A stretch of 64,000 nt of DNA from Timema cristinae. Lineage: Eukaryota; Arthropoda; Insecta; Phasmatodea; Timematidae. The stretch is taken from NCBI GenBank assembly GCA_039000515.1, contig JBCFYV010000001.1, forward strand, positions 30,463,048 to 30,527,047, in the 5' to 3' direction. Within the stretch, counting starts at the first letter, position 1, and the number at the start of each line of letters is the position of its first letter. Below are positions 11,961 through 23,044 of this stretch, in pieces. The notes under the pieces are model-generated. The model had not been told where the DNA came from and did no database searches. It saw only the letters and a list, made by a program, of their open reading frames with translations. A program made the position numbers and the translations under genes.

Positions 11961-11997
11961 ACATTCTCACTGTGTATTTATCTGTTTTAAACCAGAA
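11961..11997 (+). other. 3' splice acceptor and start context of the receptor exon
   Basis: A pyrimidine-containing tract ending in ACCAG (AG at 11994-11995) lies two bases before the ATG at 11998. A branch-point-like TTCTCAC sits about 26-32 bases upstream of the AG. An in-frame TAA at 11959-11961 excludes an upstream extension of the ORF. The start is supported because this is the first Met of the only frame leading into the GPCR fold, and +4 is G. If the site is used, nearly all of the 5' UTR lies in an upstream exon. It could also be chance, with the UTR continuing upstream. Confidence 0.5.
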
Positions 11998-12895
11998 ATG
12001 GTATTTCAAACACTGAGCAATATTAATTCTATATCCCTAGCGAACAAAAATGTGGACGCGAATGCTCCTTCTATATCGATGAAGTTATCCGGTCCAAGCA
12101 TCGCATCAACAGGTGATACCACGCCTGGGAACGCATCTCACTACCACGTCACCGATACTTCTACGATGACCGCTGTGTTCCTCAATAGCAGCGCCATCGT
12201 GGTGGGTGGTGGCAATAAGTCATGGTCAGAGGCTCAGGATGTTGTGAGTGAGGTGAACCCCGTATTTACGTGGGACGTCATCCTCGCCATCATCCTTAAA
12301 TCTTCGGTGATGGGATTCATCATTATGGCCGCGCTCTTCGGGAACCTGTTGGTCATAGTTAGCGTGATGAGGCACCGGAAACTGCGCGTCATCACTAACT
12401 ACTTCGTCGTGTCGCTTGCCCTGGCCGATATGCTGGTGGCCCTGTGCGCTATGTGCTTCAACGCCAGCGTCGAGCTTACCGGAGGCACCTGGTTGTTCGG
12501 TTACTTCATGTGCGACGTCTGGAATTCTTTGGACGTGTACTTCTCGACGGCATCCATCCTCCACCTTTGCTGTATCAGCGTTGACCGGTACTATGCCATA
12601 GTCCAGCCCTTAGACTACCCCCTAATCATGACCCACGGGCGTCTCGCCGTCATGTTGGCCGTCGTGTGGTGTTCACCAGCCATCGTCTCATTCGTGCCGA
12701 TCTTCATGGGGTGGTACACCACCGAGGAACATTTGGAGTTCCGTAGGGCGAACGAAGACGTCTGCAGCTTCACCGTCAACAGACCGTACGCCGTCATCTC
12801 TTCCAGCCTGTCCTTTGGGTCCCTGGCGTCATCATGCTCTTCATGTACTACAGGATCTACGTGGAAGCGGACCGCCAGGAACGGATGCTTTACAG
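11998..12895 (+). CDS. Beta-adrenergic-like octopamine receptor, N-terminal exon, frameshifted in TM5
   Basis: This exon encodes the extracellular N-terminus through TM5 of an aminergic GPCR. Beta-type octopamine receptors couple octopamine to Gs and cAMP at the plasma membrane. Visible landmarks: N-glycosylation sequons at residues 45, 63 and 73; TM1 with GN at 115-116; TM2 with LAxAD (D144); C172, the TM3-side cysteine of the conserved disulphide; D179, which aligns with the amine-binding Asp 3.32; DRY at 196-198; W224 and P227 in TM4; C256 in ECL2; TM5 serines S268, S269 and S272. The GWYTTEEH stretch in ECL2 looks most like Octbeta3R/Octbeta2R, but I cannot fix the subtype. The frame is intact to F273 (codon 12814-12816). 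One T is then missing before GG, where a Trp is expected. In the +1 frame, TM5 and the start of ICL3 continue sensibly (MYYRIY, then EADRQER) to a donor at 12896, leaving a phase-2 split codon. Unshifted, the ORF ends at 12909 after 36 junk codons. No TM6-TM7 exon was found. Confidence 0.93.
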
Positions 12896-12901
12896 GTAGG
12901 T
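12894..12901 (+). other. 5' splice donor after TM5/ICL3 of the receptor
   Basis: The sequence TACAG followed by GTAGGT is a consensus donor (cut between 12895 and 12896). In the frame that restores the GPCR alignment, the next codon after the junction would be a TAG stop, as expected for an intron. The exon ends inside the third cytoplasmic loop, and the split is phase 2. Confidence 0.75.
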
Positions 12902-13439
12902 CCTCTTGATGCACCGTGTCTTAGTACCTGTCCGATCTATCCATATATTTATATTAATATAGTAGAGGGGAGTAAAATCATTTTTAAAGGGACCGACACT
13001 TGTTTGCATATAGAGGAAATGGAAAACTATTTAGTAAAAATAAATACCTCAATTCACCTGGAGAGATTTATAAATGACTCATATTCATAGCTGATTCTAA
13101 TGATTTAAATAATATTTTAATCCTCACTCATATGGTTTAATTTTATCGATTCATTTTATCACCAATTTCCGATTTTTCTTTTCAATGTTATTAGTGTTTT
13201 TACACAAAGTCCCAAGATGTGTTTTATTTAGAAATGTCACCGTTAATTGTCTAAGAAGAGTATAAAAACTGCATTGAGGGATGTCCAGTCCAAACCCATC
13301 CGGTCAGTAATGAAACCTATATTCTCGTCTCTGATTAAGGCGCTATAGTCAATTGGCTAAACTCTTAAGTTAAGTCATGATACAATGTATAAAGCCAAAT
13401 TCTTAGACATGTTGCTTAACCTAACTTTTTTCTCAACAA
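12896..13439 (+). other. Start of the receptor intron, AT-rich
   Basis: Composition drops sharply from GC-rich coding to AT-rich right after the donor. The frame open to 13090 in this region is an out-of-frame read-through of the exon. Confidence 0.6.
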
Positions 13440-13625
13440 TTGGGCTATGCGTATACTTCCCCCTAATATGCTAGGTATAATAAAGGTAGAATTTTAAGGG
13501 ATTTACATGTATTTTTGTGAATGGAGGGTAGGAAACCATTTAGGTCAAATACCATCAGTGCATTCTACCAAGATCCAAACCCCGATCACTGGCAATCCAG
13601 GCAAGAAGAAACCATTGTCATTCCG
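13440..13625 (-). repeat. SINE-B fragment
   Basis: On the plus strand it shows the reverse-strand signature: GGTAGAATTTTAAGGG, TGTGAATGGAGGGTAGGAAAC, CATTTAGG, CAGTGCATTCTACCAAGATCC and CCCCGATCACTGGCAATCC. Tail and tRNA head ends are lost. Confidence 0.65.
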
Positions 13626-13679
13626 TGTGCGCTGATGCTGGCTTCATAATATTAAGACTTAAATCAACTTATTAATAAA

Positions 13680-13931
13680 TAAAGACAAAATCCTATAGTT
13701 ATTTTAATAATCAGACGTGGCTAAATTTTGTAGATGAATGTGTGAAAAAGAGAAACACTAAGGTTTTAAGAATAAAAGAGCATGCTTGACTCGTTGTATG
13801 GATGTTGAAGTGAAGGGAATATGCGAGGATAGGGAAGTGTGGAGAAAGTGAGGATGGATTAGGTGCGGAGTTGTTTTTTGAGCTGTATGCACAGTTTCTT
13901 GCCTAACCCGTAAGAGAAAGGGGGGGATTAG
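13680..13931 (+). mobile_element. 3' end of a decayed LINE (same family as 23045-24080)
   Basis: It shares the segment with WLNFVDE, RIKEHA, GGATGTTGAAGTGAAGGG and GAGGATAGGGAAGTGTGGAG with 23860-24010 and, inverted, with 52556-52760. The terminal block GGGATTAGGTATG passes straight into a (TATG)n tail at 13931, typical of a LINE whose 3' end carries a simple repeat. Confidence 0.7.
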
Positions 13932-14065
13932 GTATGTATGTATGTATGTATGTATGTATGTATGTATGTATAGTATGTATGTATTGTATGTGTATTGTAT
14001 GATGTGTGTGTGTTGTGTATATGTATGTATTATGTTTGTATATGTATGAATATGTTTGTATATGT
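13931..14065. repeat. (TATG)n microsatellite at a LINE 3' end
   Basis: About 45 bases of perfect TATG units, then degenerate TATG/TGTG. It is probably the simple-repeat tail of the adjoining LINE. Confidence 0.9.
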
Positions 14066-15065
14066 ATCAGTCTTTGATAAAAATATCTATCAATTAATCA
14101 TTTTTTAAATGTATATGTCTATGATTATATAATTTGTTCTTTTAATTGCCTCTTTATAAATCTCCAATCAAAGGCCTTAGTTACCTCTCTCGTGGCTGGA
14201 GATTTTCCCCCACCAATTCTCTAGGCTCACTTGTTGGTCTTTATTTTGTGTTGATAACAGCCATTACATCGTCTCTCTCTCCACGAAGCCAAACAAGCCC
14301 AAGATGTATCTGCTAGGAAATGGTTTCGATTTATTTTGGATATTGGTTTTCTTTGTGGCTGCTACCTTCATTTGTTTATTATTTTTGGTTCACGATGATG
14401 TAGGTTTATGGAAGGTATAGGTGGCTGTATGTGATTTCTCAACAAACTAGAGTTGAGTTACAAGAAAATGTATTCCAGGTGATAAATCCATTATAAAGTT
14501 TAGTGTCGCATGCTTGGACAACTTTGTATTTAGTACACCATGGGTTGACAGATAATTGATCGCGATCGACCTATCGATTTCACAGCTGTTTTCAGCTGGT
14601 CGCATTGGAAAACCACATTGGCATTAAAAGTCGATATTCAAGTCTTCTAAACACGAAAATATATCAAGTACTTTCAATATGAACAAAATAACCTTGATCA
14701 TTCATAATCAGTAATTTTATAAGAAGATTGGAAACAAAATAATTATCAGAGGAAGTTTGCTTTTAAGGAATAAGTAGATGTACAGAAAGACAAAATATAC
14801 AACAACAAAAAATGTGGAGAAGTGATTGATGATCGCGGTACGTTTGATAAGGTTGTAAGTCTATCGGTACCTGAAAAAGTGTCAGACCTCTGCAGCACAT
14901 AATTATATACCAAATTTTTCAGTCCTCATAATTAACCTTTCAGTTCATTGGCCATTATAGGTATTGAGTAATTTTATGTTGAACATAACAATAGTAAAGA
15001 CAAATATTTAAATTAAAAAACAGCCTATTTTAAAATATGTATTTTATCTTTATATACTGTTTATA
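14066..15065. other. Intronic sequence, nothing firm
   Basis: Mostly AT-rich. Around 14505-14620 a GC-richer piece includes GATCGCGATCGACCTATCGAT. No family assigned. Confidence 0.4.
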
Positions 15066-15290
15066 AAGGTCTCGCATCTTAGCTCAGTCGGTAGCGTGTC
15101 TGTCTACTGAACTCAGGGTCCCGGGTTTGATTCTTAGCATAGCCGAATGTGTATCATTGTTGAAAATATGACTATACCCTTTCACAATAATGAATTAATG
15201 GCTGGGGACTGGATGCTGGGCCTATCCTAGTATAAAGTTAGATTATAAGTCATATGAAGCTACGACAGTCCTAGCAAGACGGTAGTGTAA
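15066..15290 (+). repeat. SINE-C copy 1, best-preserved head
   Basis: The head CTTAGCTCAGTCGGTAGCG matches box A of a tRNA, and CCGGGTTTGATTC (15121-15133) matches box B. The body has ACCCTTTCACAATAATGAAT, TAATGGCTGGGGACTGGATG, and CTACGACAGTCCTAGCAAG. Family members lie at 19185, 31184, 50005, 53925 and 63015. Confidence 0.8.
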
Positions 15291-15692
15291 ATAATATGCC
15301 ATGAAAAAAAACTAACCCAAGCCACAGGCTTGAAACATTAGTGGATGTAAAAAAAAATATCTGTATATAAAGATGAAAGTAGAGAGGTCTGGAAAGGAAA
15401 ACCCACTTCCAAATGAGCAGCAAGTATATAATCTAATTCACATAAGAATGTCCTTTCAGAAAATTCAAAAATATTTGGTCTCGGCCAAAATTGATAGTAC
15501 ATTGTTTTTTTTTCTTTTTTTATAGTTATTATAGTTATCAAAAGTGACAGTTGACAATCACATGACTTGGCGTATGAATACGTGAAAGTAGATCTGGTAG
15601 TCTTTATAGCCATCAGATATGATGAATATTGACATTTTATGAACCCACGAACCGAAACATGCTAGTCTTACAATTCTTAATGCTCCCCACTT
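15291..15692. repeat. AT-rich sequence with a dispersed-repeat fragment at 15540-15605
   Basis: The segment with CACATGACTTGGCGTATGAA and TACGTGAAAGTAGATCTGG recurs at 22255-22325 and 53025-53095 in the same orientation. It is a fragment of an otherwise unrecognised dispersed repeat. The rest shows nothing. Confidence 0.55.
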
Positions 15693-15748
15693 GTATATGT
15701 ATGTATGTATGTATTATGTATGTATGTATGTATGTATGTATGTATGCA
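15693..15748. repeat. (TATG)n microsatellite
   Basis: About thirteen TATG units with one slip. No LINE 3' end was recognised on its left. Confidence 0.9.
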
Positions 15749-16370
15749 TCTATCCCAGGAGTTATAGTCGAAACGATCTGTTGATTATTTTTTTAAATCG
15801 TGATAGTAAATGTTATATCTCAGTTTTTCAAATATAATCATGTTTAATTTTTGAAAACTCAAATATTTTTTCTGACAATGCTTTAAAGATATAAGTATCC
15901 ATGTAATGTTTTAGATAAAAATTATAATGTAGGCCAAAGCTAGTTTTTTACTAAAAATACATATTTGAGGTTAGTTTACTCATGACCTAGGTCTATTTTT
16001 GAAATTCTGTTGTTTAAATACTATCCACAGTAGTTGTGTACATTAATAAGGAATGTTTAATATATTAAAATGATTTTATTAATTTTTTTTCCACAGTAAT
16101 AGAACATTGTCTTGACTAATACTGATAATGTTATAAATAGGCCTAGTCATAGAACATTAGATCAAACCAAATAGCCTACGTATTGCTGTCATCTTGTTCT
16201 TGAATCATCTCATTTTAACTGGTTTCCCTTGCGAGCTGAAGCAGTTTCTAAGCTTTGATTAGATTCAAAAGTAAATTATATTTTGAAAACTATAGAATTT
16301 AATTTAAAACTGTAGCTTGGGCCCAAATCAAATAAATATACCTCTTTTCCTTTTTTTATGTTTTGTTTTA
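15749..16370. other. AT-rich sequence, nothing recognised
   Basis: No coding or repeat signal seen. Confidence 0.45.
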
Positions 16371-16611
16371 ATACCACGTCTTACCACCCCTTCGGATTAT
16401 AAGCTTATGTACTAATTACGCTAATGTGATAAGGATGAGGAAGGTTAAACTTAAAAGAAAATGTGCTGGCATTTGTGTGGATGGAGAGTGGAAAAACATT
16501 TAGGAAAAACCACCCTAAGTACACCTAACCGAAGTTTTAACCTTGATCTCTCCATTGTCGGCAGTCTGGTCTATTGCATGAATGGCACCTTAGATAATGT
16601 GTCCACCGAAA
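16371..16611 (-). repeat. SINE-B copy, near full length
   Basis: SINE-B, read on its own strand: TCGGTGGNCACATGGTCTAAGG head, GCAGTAGACTAGACTGCCGA, box B region GGGAGATCGAGGTTCGAATC, GTCGGGTGTACTGAGGGTGG, body with CCACTCTCCCTCCACGCAAA and CTTCCTCATCCCTA, then the 3' end ATAACCCGAACGGGTAGTAA. Here the tail side is at 16371 (TACCACGTCTTACC) and the head ends with GTGTCCACCGAA at 16611. Confidence 0.85.
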
Positions 16612-17744
16612 CAAATGACTCTTAAATTGCTAAGGACCGTTACATAAAATTGATCTGTATAAATAAAATAAATATTTTCTTAGTGGCCATCCAACTATAA
16701 TGTATTTTCTCGTTAGTAAAGTTAAGCTATTATGAAGCTTATAAAAGATAACGCTATAAGCTTGTCTATATTCCAAGTGGTCTTCGAAGACATTTTCTTT
16801 TTTTTCTGTCAAAAACTATACAGTTTGTTTGCTATAACGAACACGAAGACTGCTAAGAGTGGGCGCTCCCAGTTAGAGTAACGAGTCTGAAAAGAGATAA
16901 GGGTATGGGTCGCTCCTTAAGATCTAAAACTAGCCAAATTAGTAAAAATTGTCAGAACTGTTTCACGAAACACTAGGGAAAATGTTTGTGAGGATTCTTT
17001 GAAGAGTTAGCTCCCTTTCCCCTAAAAACTTTCCCTCGTCTTCATCCTTTTCTCCAACCTTTACCCCCTACATCTTTCTTTAAAAAAAACCACCCAAGAG
17101 CACCAACTTGTTTCCTCGACTAAGATTCTCGCTTTAGGGGTTGAATGTATCTGAATGTCTTTGAAAAGCTTTTATCAAATTAAATCTCATTTTATATTTT
17201 AATAGACAACTATAATAATTTATGAACTTCACAAACTTTTGATTTTTTTTATTGAATATTTATATTTTAATTAACTAAATTTAGGAGTTTATAAAGACAT
17301 TAATAAAATACTTTTTGTAATTGATTTTTCATCATACTTAAAATTAATAACGTTATAGCAAGTGCAAAAAAAAGTTGTTCTTTCAACTAATTAAAAAAAG
17401 TCTACAAATATAAAAAACATATATAGCCCTGATAATTAATTAGTAAAATTAATTGAGCAGATTTATGATATGACTACATATTATATTTGGGCTGAAATAC
17501 TACTTCATCCATATTTTTTATATATAAGAAACGCGTTTTAATAATAATTGGCCAAGTTAAGGTTTCATTCAACTTCAAATAAAAAAGAGAAAATGCCTTT
17601 CAGGGATATTAAACATTAAAAAGCTAAGAGTTGTTGAAAGTTTGGTTAAACCATAATTACTTGTAGGCTACCATGGAAAAACTACCAATCATCCCGAACT
17701 TATTCACATGGTTAGTTAAGTGCCTCATTATATACGAACCAACC
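16612..17744. other. AT-rich sequence with a pyrimidine-rich stretch
   Basis: 17010-17110 is C/T-rich (CTTTCCCTCGTCTTCATCC). A moderately GC-richer piece precedes it at 16850-16960. No gene model could be built. Confidence 0.4.
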
Positions 17745-17985
17745 ATTTCAGTGTCTGCGTCGTCTAATGCTCTACTTTCACAGTAGACTAGACTGCCGAT
17801 GACAGGAAGATCGAGGTTCAAATCTTGGTCGGGTATACAGAGGGTGGTTTTCTAAAAATGGGTTTCCACTTCCCCCCCACGTAAACGTGGGTAGACTTCC
17901 TCTAAATTCAACCTTCCTCATCCCTAGCTCATTAGAGCGTAATTAATAAGACATGCCTATATCTGAACATGTATAAGATGCATGC
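17745..17985 (+). repeat. SINE-B copy, near full length
   Basis: It has TTTCACAGTAGACTAGACTG, CCGATGACAGGAAGATCGAG, box B GGTTCAAATC, GTCGGGTATACAGAGGGTGG, CCCCCACGTAAACGTGGG and CTTCCTCATCCCTAGC. The tail hairpin is decayed. Confidence 0.83.
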
Positions 17986-18880
17986 AAAAAAAACTAAACA
18001 AAACCCTAAGAAAAATTACTGAAAAAACAAAGCTACTAATATATCCCTAGAACTTTTTTTTATTATTTTTAATATGAACTTTTACTTGATCAGACACTAT
18101 TTTCTTTAGTAAAATTTGTTTTTCTCTTGATTAAGTGGATTTTATTATTATTTGACACATAATTTTTTTATAAAATAATATTTTCAAAGTTAATAATGTA
18201 TATTGAAATTAGTGTTTTACACTAGAAGATATCTTTATCACAGATATTACGGCCTTTATGTTTTCTATAGCCAGAGACAAGATGATTAGAAACATAATAA
18301 TTTGTTTGGAAACGGACAAGAAACCTATACCAGGATTAGACGGAATATTAGACACAAGATTTATCCCTAACCATAAGAAGCATCAAATTCATTTTTCTGG
18401 ATAACAATGACAAAAGAAAAATTGTAATTAATTTAATAGGTTTAATTTTTTTTAATAAACGTTTCTTAATTTTGTTTTGTTTTATATAAATATATAAAAA
18501 CTACTTAGTTAAAATACAGAAAAACCACAAAATAATGCGATGCATGGTTTTTGCTGTATTATATACCTAAGTTAGGTGTGTTCTGTGATATGAGACAAGC
18601 TCTTAGGCCTAAGTAGACTATAATTTATCTTAAGATTCCCTAAGTAAAATTTACAGTTACAGATATGTGTTAAAATATATATTTTAAAAAAGAGTCTCCT
18701 TCATTTAGGTGTCTTCTTGTAAAAGTAAATATCAGCTTTAAAAAAAATTCTACCGTTCGTTGTGTAAAGGGGTTAATTTCCATGTTTATATAAAAAATCA
18801 AAGTGTTATGAATATTACTTTAAAAAAACATAAAATTTTAACACTTGGAAAATACTATTTTAAATTTAATTTATGACTGG
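17986..18880. other. AT-rich sequence, nothing recognised
   Basis: Long A and T runs, no open frame or family motif. Confidence 0.5.
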
Positions 18881-19172
18881 CTTTGACTTCGGTGGTCTTT
18901 AAGTAAAGTGGTCTCTTCAGGAGCTGATTTTCGTGGATTCAAACCCAGCCGGGGTCAACGTATTTTTATTGATCGATGAAAATCCTTAGCACAACTTCCT
19001 TCGGAGGGTATTAAGGCTGTCAGTCCCATGACGATTGTGGCATGTAAAATATAACTGGAAGGTATGTGAGAATACCTTTCCTAGAAAATTTTGTAGGCCC
19101 TTTTTCTCTCACTCAAAGACGTTTTCGTGTGCCAGTTGGTTCAGAAATTTCACGTTAAATACGTAAGGTAAA
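18881..19172 (+). repeat. SINE-E copy 1, tRNA-like head
   Basis: The head is TCGGTGGTCTTTAAGTAAAG, with box B-like GGATTCAAACCC (18939-18950). The body contains GGGGTCAACGTATTTTTATT and ACAACTTCCTTCGGAGG. The 3' part TCAGAAATTTCACGTTAAAT resembles the 3' end of SINE-C (31380-31400). The second copy is at 22490-22720, inverted. Confidence 0.7.
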
Positions 19173-19184
19173 TAAAATAATATT

Positions 19185-19378
19185 AGATACTGCCACATTA
19201 GATCAGTTAGTAGTACCTCTACTTATTGAGCTAAATATTACAGGTTCTATTCAGGAATGGCTAAAAAATTAAGCATAAATAATAAATTGAAGCAGGGAGT
19301 GTGTGTTGGGGATGTCTTAGAATTAAGCTAGTATGTAAGTGGTGCTATGATAATGAGCCAGTTAAGAAAGCGAACGCT
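19185..19378 (+). repeat. SINE-C copy 2, degenerate
   Basis: It keeps TTAGATCAGTTAGTAG, box B-like GGTTCTATTC, and body pieces GTTGGGGATGTCTTAGAATT and TGTAAGTGGTGCTATGA. Confidence 0.55.
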
Positions 19379-21745
19379 AAGTATCAACGATCTTTATTTC
19401 TGCCACATTGTTTAGTTTTTTTTAAATATCGAATTATTAAAATTAATTGAATTCAAGATTGTAATATTGGTCTTCGAAATAGTTTTTGAAAATTTTGAAA
19501 ATATTTAAGTGCTTTTCAGTAATCAAACAAGGTGTCGTATGAACAATATTAAATTTATTGATCAAAGAGTATATACAAACATCCACGCCCGTAACTCGGT
19601 TCACCCACGGCTAAAACTAACTTGAGGTTATAGTGAAAACATTTTGTACTTTGGGAAATTTAATTTCCAATATTCTCGCATCAGAAAGTACATTACCCTA
19701 TAATGCTATTGCATGTTATTTCTACATTGCATACTACCCAGTTATTTGTTGAAATTACTCTAGTTTATAATTAGCTTACATGGAAGATCGTTCGAATACT
19801 ATATTTTCTTGGATCCGAGTCTTAAGCTTTCTTCCAAATCTCGAATTTAAGTTCCAATCTCTTCGGCTATTTAAAAATATAAAATTTAATTTAAAGTGAA
19901 TATATTTAAAGTGTACTTTTTCGAATATTTTCTAAGGCTCGATATCACCGACAAATAATGTATTTTATTTGTCAAGTTTATATTACGTCATTAATAACCA
20001 AGCGAACAATTTTAGTAAATTAAATATATTAATACAATAATGTTGTCCCTTTTTTTTAGTGATTTTGTTGCTCTGCCAACCATAACACACTTTTTTTAAA
20101 AAACCTTTTAAAAATTTATTAAAATTGTTAAATCACGGTATTTATAAACGTATTCGAGATATTTTTTTGAGATTTTTACTGTTCTCGATTCTGTCGAATA
20201 CAATAGGACTCTAGGGATTGATAATTCAAGCGTTCCATATTTTACTTGAATATATTTTTTTTAATTTTGTGTGTATGTCTAATAAATAATAATAAATATT
20301 TTTTGTTATTTAAGAAAACAAGTTATATATTCAATAAAATTCTAGGCGTGTAACCCTACCGGGAAGTAGGAAGTAATGCTATATATATATAGTTCTATAT
20401 ATGTGTAATGCCTAAGTTGTTTTGGTAAACCATGATACACTTTTTTTGCCGTTGTATTTCATATTTTTCTTAGAAAATGTATAGAGTATCTTGGCATTAA
20501 ATATAACTCCTAGAGCACTTTGGGTAAAGTATTAATAAAACAAATCTACTTCCTTATATTATTTACTAAAAAGTTTATTAACGTTTTGATATAAAAAAAT
20601 AAATGTGTCTTGAGAAAAAATATACTCTTGAGAAGTTCATTGATGGTATTATTTACTAAAGTATAAGAGCTAATATCACAATTTAAATTACATACTACCC
20701 TCTAATTAACACAAAACAATTTCATTGTCTGGCACTAGGTTTGCAAATTTATTTTTAAAATCATAGGCCAGTATCTGTATATTAATGAGCAACAGATGAT
20801 CTTAGTGAAATTCTCTTCTTGGTAGAGATGTCTTCCAGCAAAATTTAGTTTTCCGGCATAATGAAAACTATGATAGTGCATGTAATTGCTTTAAGACTCG
20901 TCGTGATGTGCTAACTTACACTCGTGACGTACATTACGATGGCCAAGATATTGCGAGCATTTCCTAGAGCTTTACGTCATGTTTGGGAACTCTAATCATG
21001 ACATTTTGTTCAACTGGTGGAAACTTGTTGTCAGATAACCTTTTCATCTATTTTTTTACTGTTTCTCTAGGTTATCACATGCATTTTGTCGACCGTTAGC
21101 AGCACTTATTATAAAAAAACTTATTTTACTCTTATTTTCATTGAAATAACCTTATTTGACAGCTATATAAGTTATTATATCTACTTTCACTTAGTCATAC
21201 GTCCAATAATATAATCCGTAGCTGTCTCTTTTGGTTTATGATAACAATACCAATAACACTTATAAAATATAAAACTATTATTAATGGTGACTGTAAAAAA
21301 ATTAAGTTTGTGTGGGTTTTTTAAAAGACATTTCCTTATGAAAATAGGACTTGTAATAAGGATTCAATTAAAGTGCCATGTTATGCCAATTATATGTTTG
21401 TACATATATGTATGTGCTATATATACGTAGAGAGAGAAAAGTATTCCCATAACCAGACTCGAAGACCCGGGATCCCATCTTCGAATGGTAATTTCTCAAG
21501 TCTCTCGCCAGTACTTTCACGACACTCGAGGTGACGTTGATTTGTTTATTCCGTGTAACCTATTCGCGCTTTTATTCGTCTCATCTGTACCAATCCCGTA
21601 CTTTTTGCATGGAACATATACCAAGCATTTGCTACCTTCGCTATTGAGCTCGAAAGCCATCCCTTTCAATGCCATCTTAAAGCGTTATATTATGCGGGTT
21701 TACGGTATTTAATCTTTTACAGTTGGTTTATAGTGTCACAAAACT

Positions 21746-21748
<3 letters not shown>
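19379..21748. other. Long AT-rich stretch, nothing firm
   Basis: About 2.4 kb, very AT-rich, with poly-T runs and a short (TA)n near 20380. A GC-richer piece at 21455-21710 has an open plus frame (21485-21712) without recognisable homology. CACTCGTGACGTAC near 20920 holds a half-CRE only. Confidence 0.45.

Positions 21749-21780
<32 letters not shown>
21749..21780. repeat. (TA)n microsatellite, tail of the adjoining SINE-B
   Basis: About 16 TA units directly abut the 3' end of the SINE-B copy at 21781. Confidence 0.9.
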
Positions 21781-21781
<1 letters not shown>

Positions 21782-22015
21782 CACCGCATCTTACTATGCG
21801 TTCGTGTTATACGTTTATGTACTAATTACTCTAATGCTTTTAGGTATTACGAAGGTTAGGCTATATATAGAGAATTGTACCCGCATTTGTGTGGAGCTAG
21901 AGTGGAAAACCGTTTTATAAAACCACCCTCAGTACACCCAACCGAGATTTAAATCTCGATATTCCGTCAACGGCAGTCTAATCTACTGCGAGAGTAGCGC
22001 TGTAGACCTTGCGTG
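21781..22015 (-). repeat. SINE-B copy, near full length with (TA)n tail
   Basis: The plus strand begins AGCACCGCATCTTACTATGCG, the shared tail with one arm altered. It then has GAGAATTGTACCCGCATTTG, ACCACCCTCAGTACACCCAA, a decayed box B (AAATCTCGATATTCC) and AGTCTAATCTACTGCG. The head ends near 22015. Confidence 0.85.
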
Positions 22016-22189
22016 CTCGTAAGAATTGACGTGTTTATTTTTGCTGTAATATATAGGACTACTTTTGAGAGAGAAATGTCGGAAGATGTAGCTTCGACCA
22101 ATTGGTGTTAAAAAGGATTAATATATATTAAACACAGTCCCAATTTTCACAGGAAGAATTTTTTAGAAGTTTTTTTTTTTTGCTTTAAA

Positions 22190-22330
22190 CATTACTAAGA
22201 TGTTAATTTAAATAGTGTTATTTGATAACTATTGATAATATCTATAAAATGTGACTGCTGCAGGTCACATAACTTGATGTATGAATATATTTAAATTGTT
22301 TTACTAAATAGTATTGTCCTTCTAACGATC
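22190..22330. repeat. Dispersed-repeat fragment (same as 15540)
   Basis: The segment with GCAGGTCACATAACTTGATG and TATGAATATATTTAAATTG matches the pieces at 15540 and 53025. Confidence 0.5.
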
Positions 22331-22489
22331 TCAGCCTAAACCTGTTGACCGCCAAGCTGAATGATGTACATTCAGAACATCATTAATTGGTGAAATGTCC
22401 AAACATGATTCCCTAACTATTATTTATTTTATTTGAAGTATTTAACCTACACTTTCTGATCCGACTGATTATTTCAGATGAGCGAAAAC

Positions 22490-22722
22490 GGAAGTGCCTA
22501 CCAATTTTGCCGGGAAAAGTATTTTCACATAACTACCAGGTTTATTTGATATGCCAAAATCGACACAGGATCAACGTCTTTACTTTTCCTCCGAAGGAAG
22601 TTGTGCTACAGATTTATATCGCTCAAAGAAAAAATTCGTCGACCCCAGTTGGGCTTCAATCCATTAACGTTGAGTTCCTGAGGAGAGTACTTTACCCCAA
22701 TAACACTGAGGTCAACCCCTCA
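22490..22722 (-). repeat. SINE-E copy 2
   Basis: The minus strand shares with 18881-19172 the tRNA-like head (box B-like GGATTGAAGCCC), a CTGGGGTCGACG junction, the ACAACTTCCTTCGGAGG block and AAAGACGTTGATCC. Its head end directly abuts the (ATT)n tail of SINE-A at 22728. Confidence 0.68.
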
Positions 22723-22727
22723 AAGAA

Positions 22728-23021
22728 TTATTATTATTATTATTATTATTATTAGCACCACGTCTTACTACCCGTTCGGGTTATATGCACTTACGCTAAT
22801 GTGTAATGGAAAGCTGATTGTGAGATGAAATGGAGGACCTACAGTTTAACGTGGGATCTGAACCACGGTGGAGGCCTGGCATTCCACACATTCACAAGAT
22901 GTCTTGTCAGAGGTGAAGGAAGGGTTTGGCAATCAGATAAATTTGTGCCTGTACCGAGGATTGAACACCGCACCCCCAGCACAGAAGTCAGACACCTTAG
23001 CCTCTAGACCACCAGGTCACC
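22728..23021 (-). repeat. SINE-A copy 2, full length
   Basis: The (TTA)n tail at 22728-22753 is followed by AGCACCACGTCTTACTACCC, the hairpin CCCGTTCGGG, CCACGGTGGAGGCCTGGC and the tRNA head ending GGTCACC at 23021. It is among the least diverged copies. The short open frames across it (22825-23077) are not genes. Confidence 0.92.
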
Positions 23022-23044
23022 AGTATGTTATTGAATATTCAGAG

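Noticed and set aside
12226..12914. Antisense and alternative-frame ORFs over the receptor exon (12226-12564, 12416-12601, 12615-12914, 12815-13090)
   Set aside because: They are shadows of the GC-rich receptor coding frame and have no domain of their own.
15066..15140. Functional tRNA gene (A and B boxes present), likewise at 4160-4238, 46981-47040, 49069-49128 and 55755-55830
   Set aside because: Acceptor and anticodon stems do not pair properly and the sequences continue into SINE bodies.
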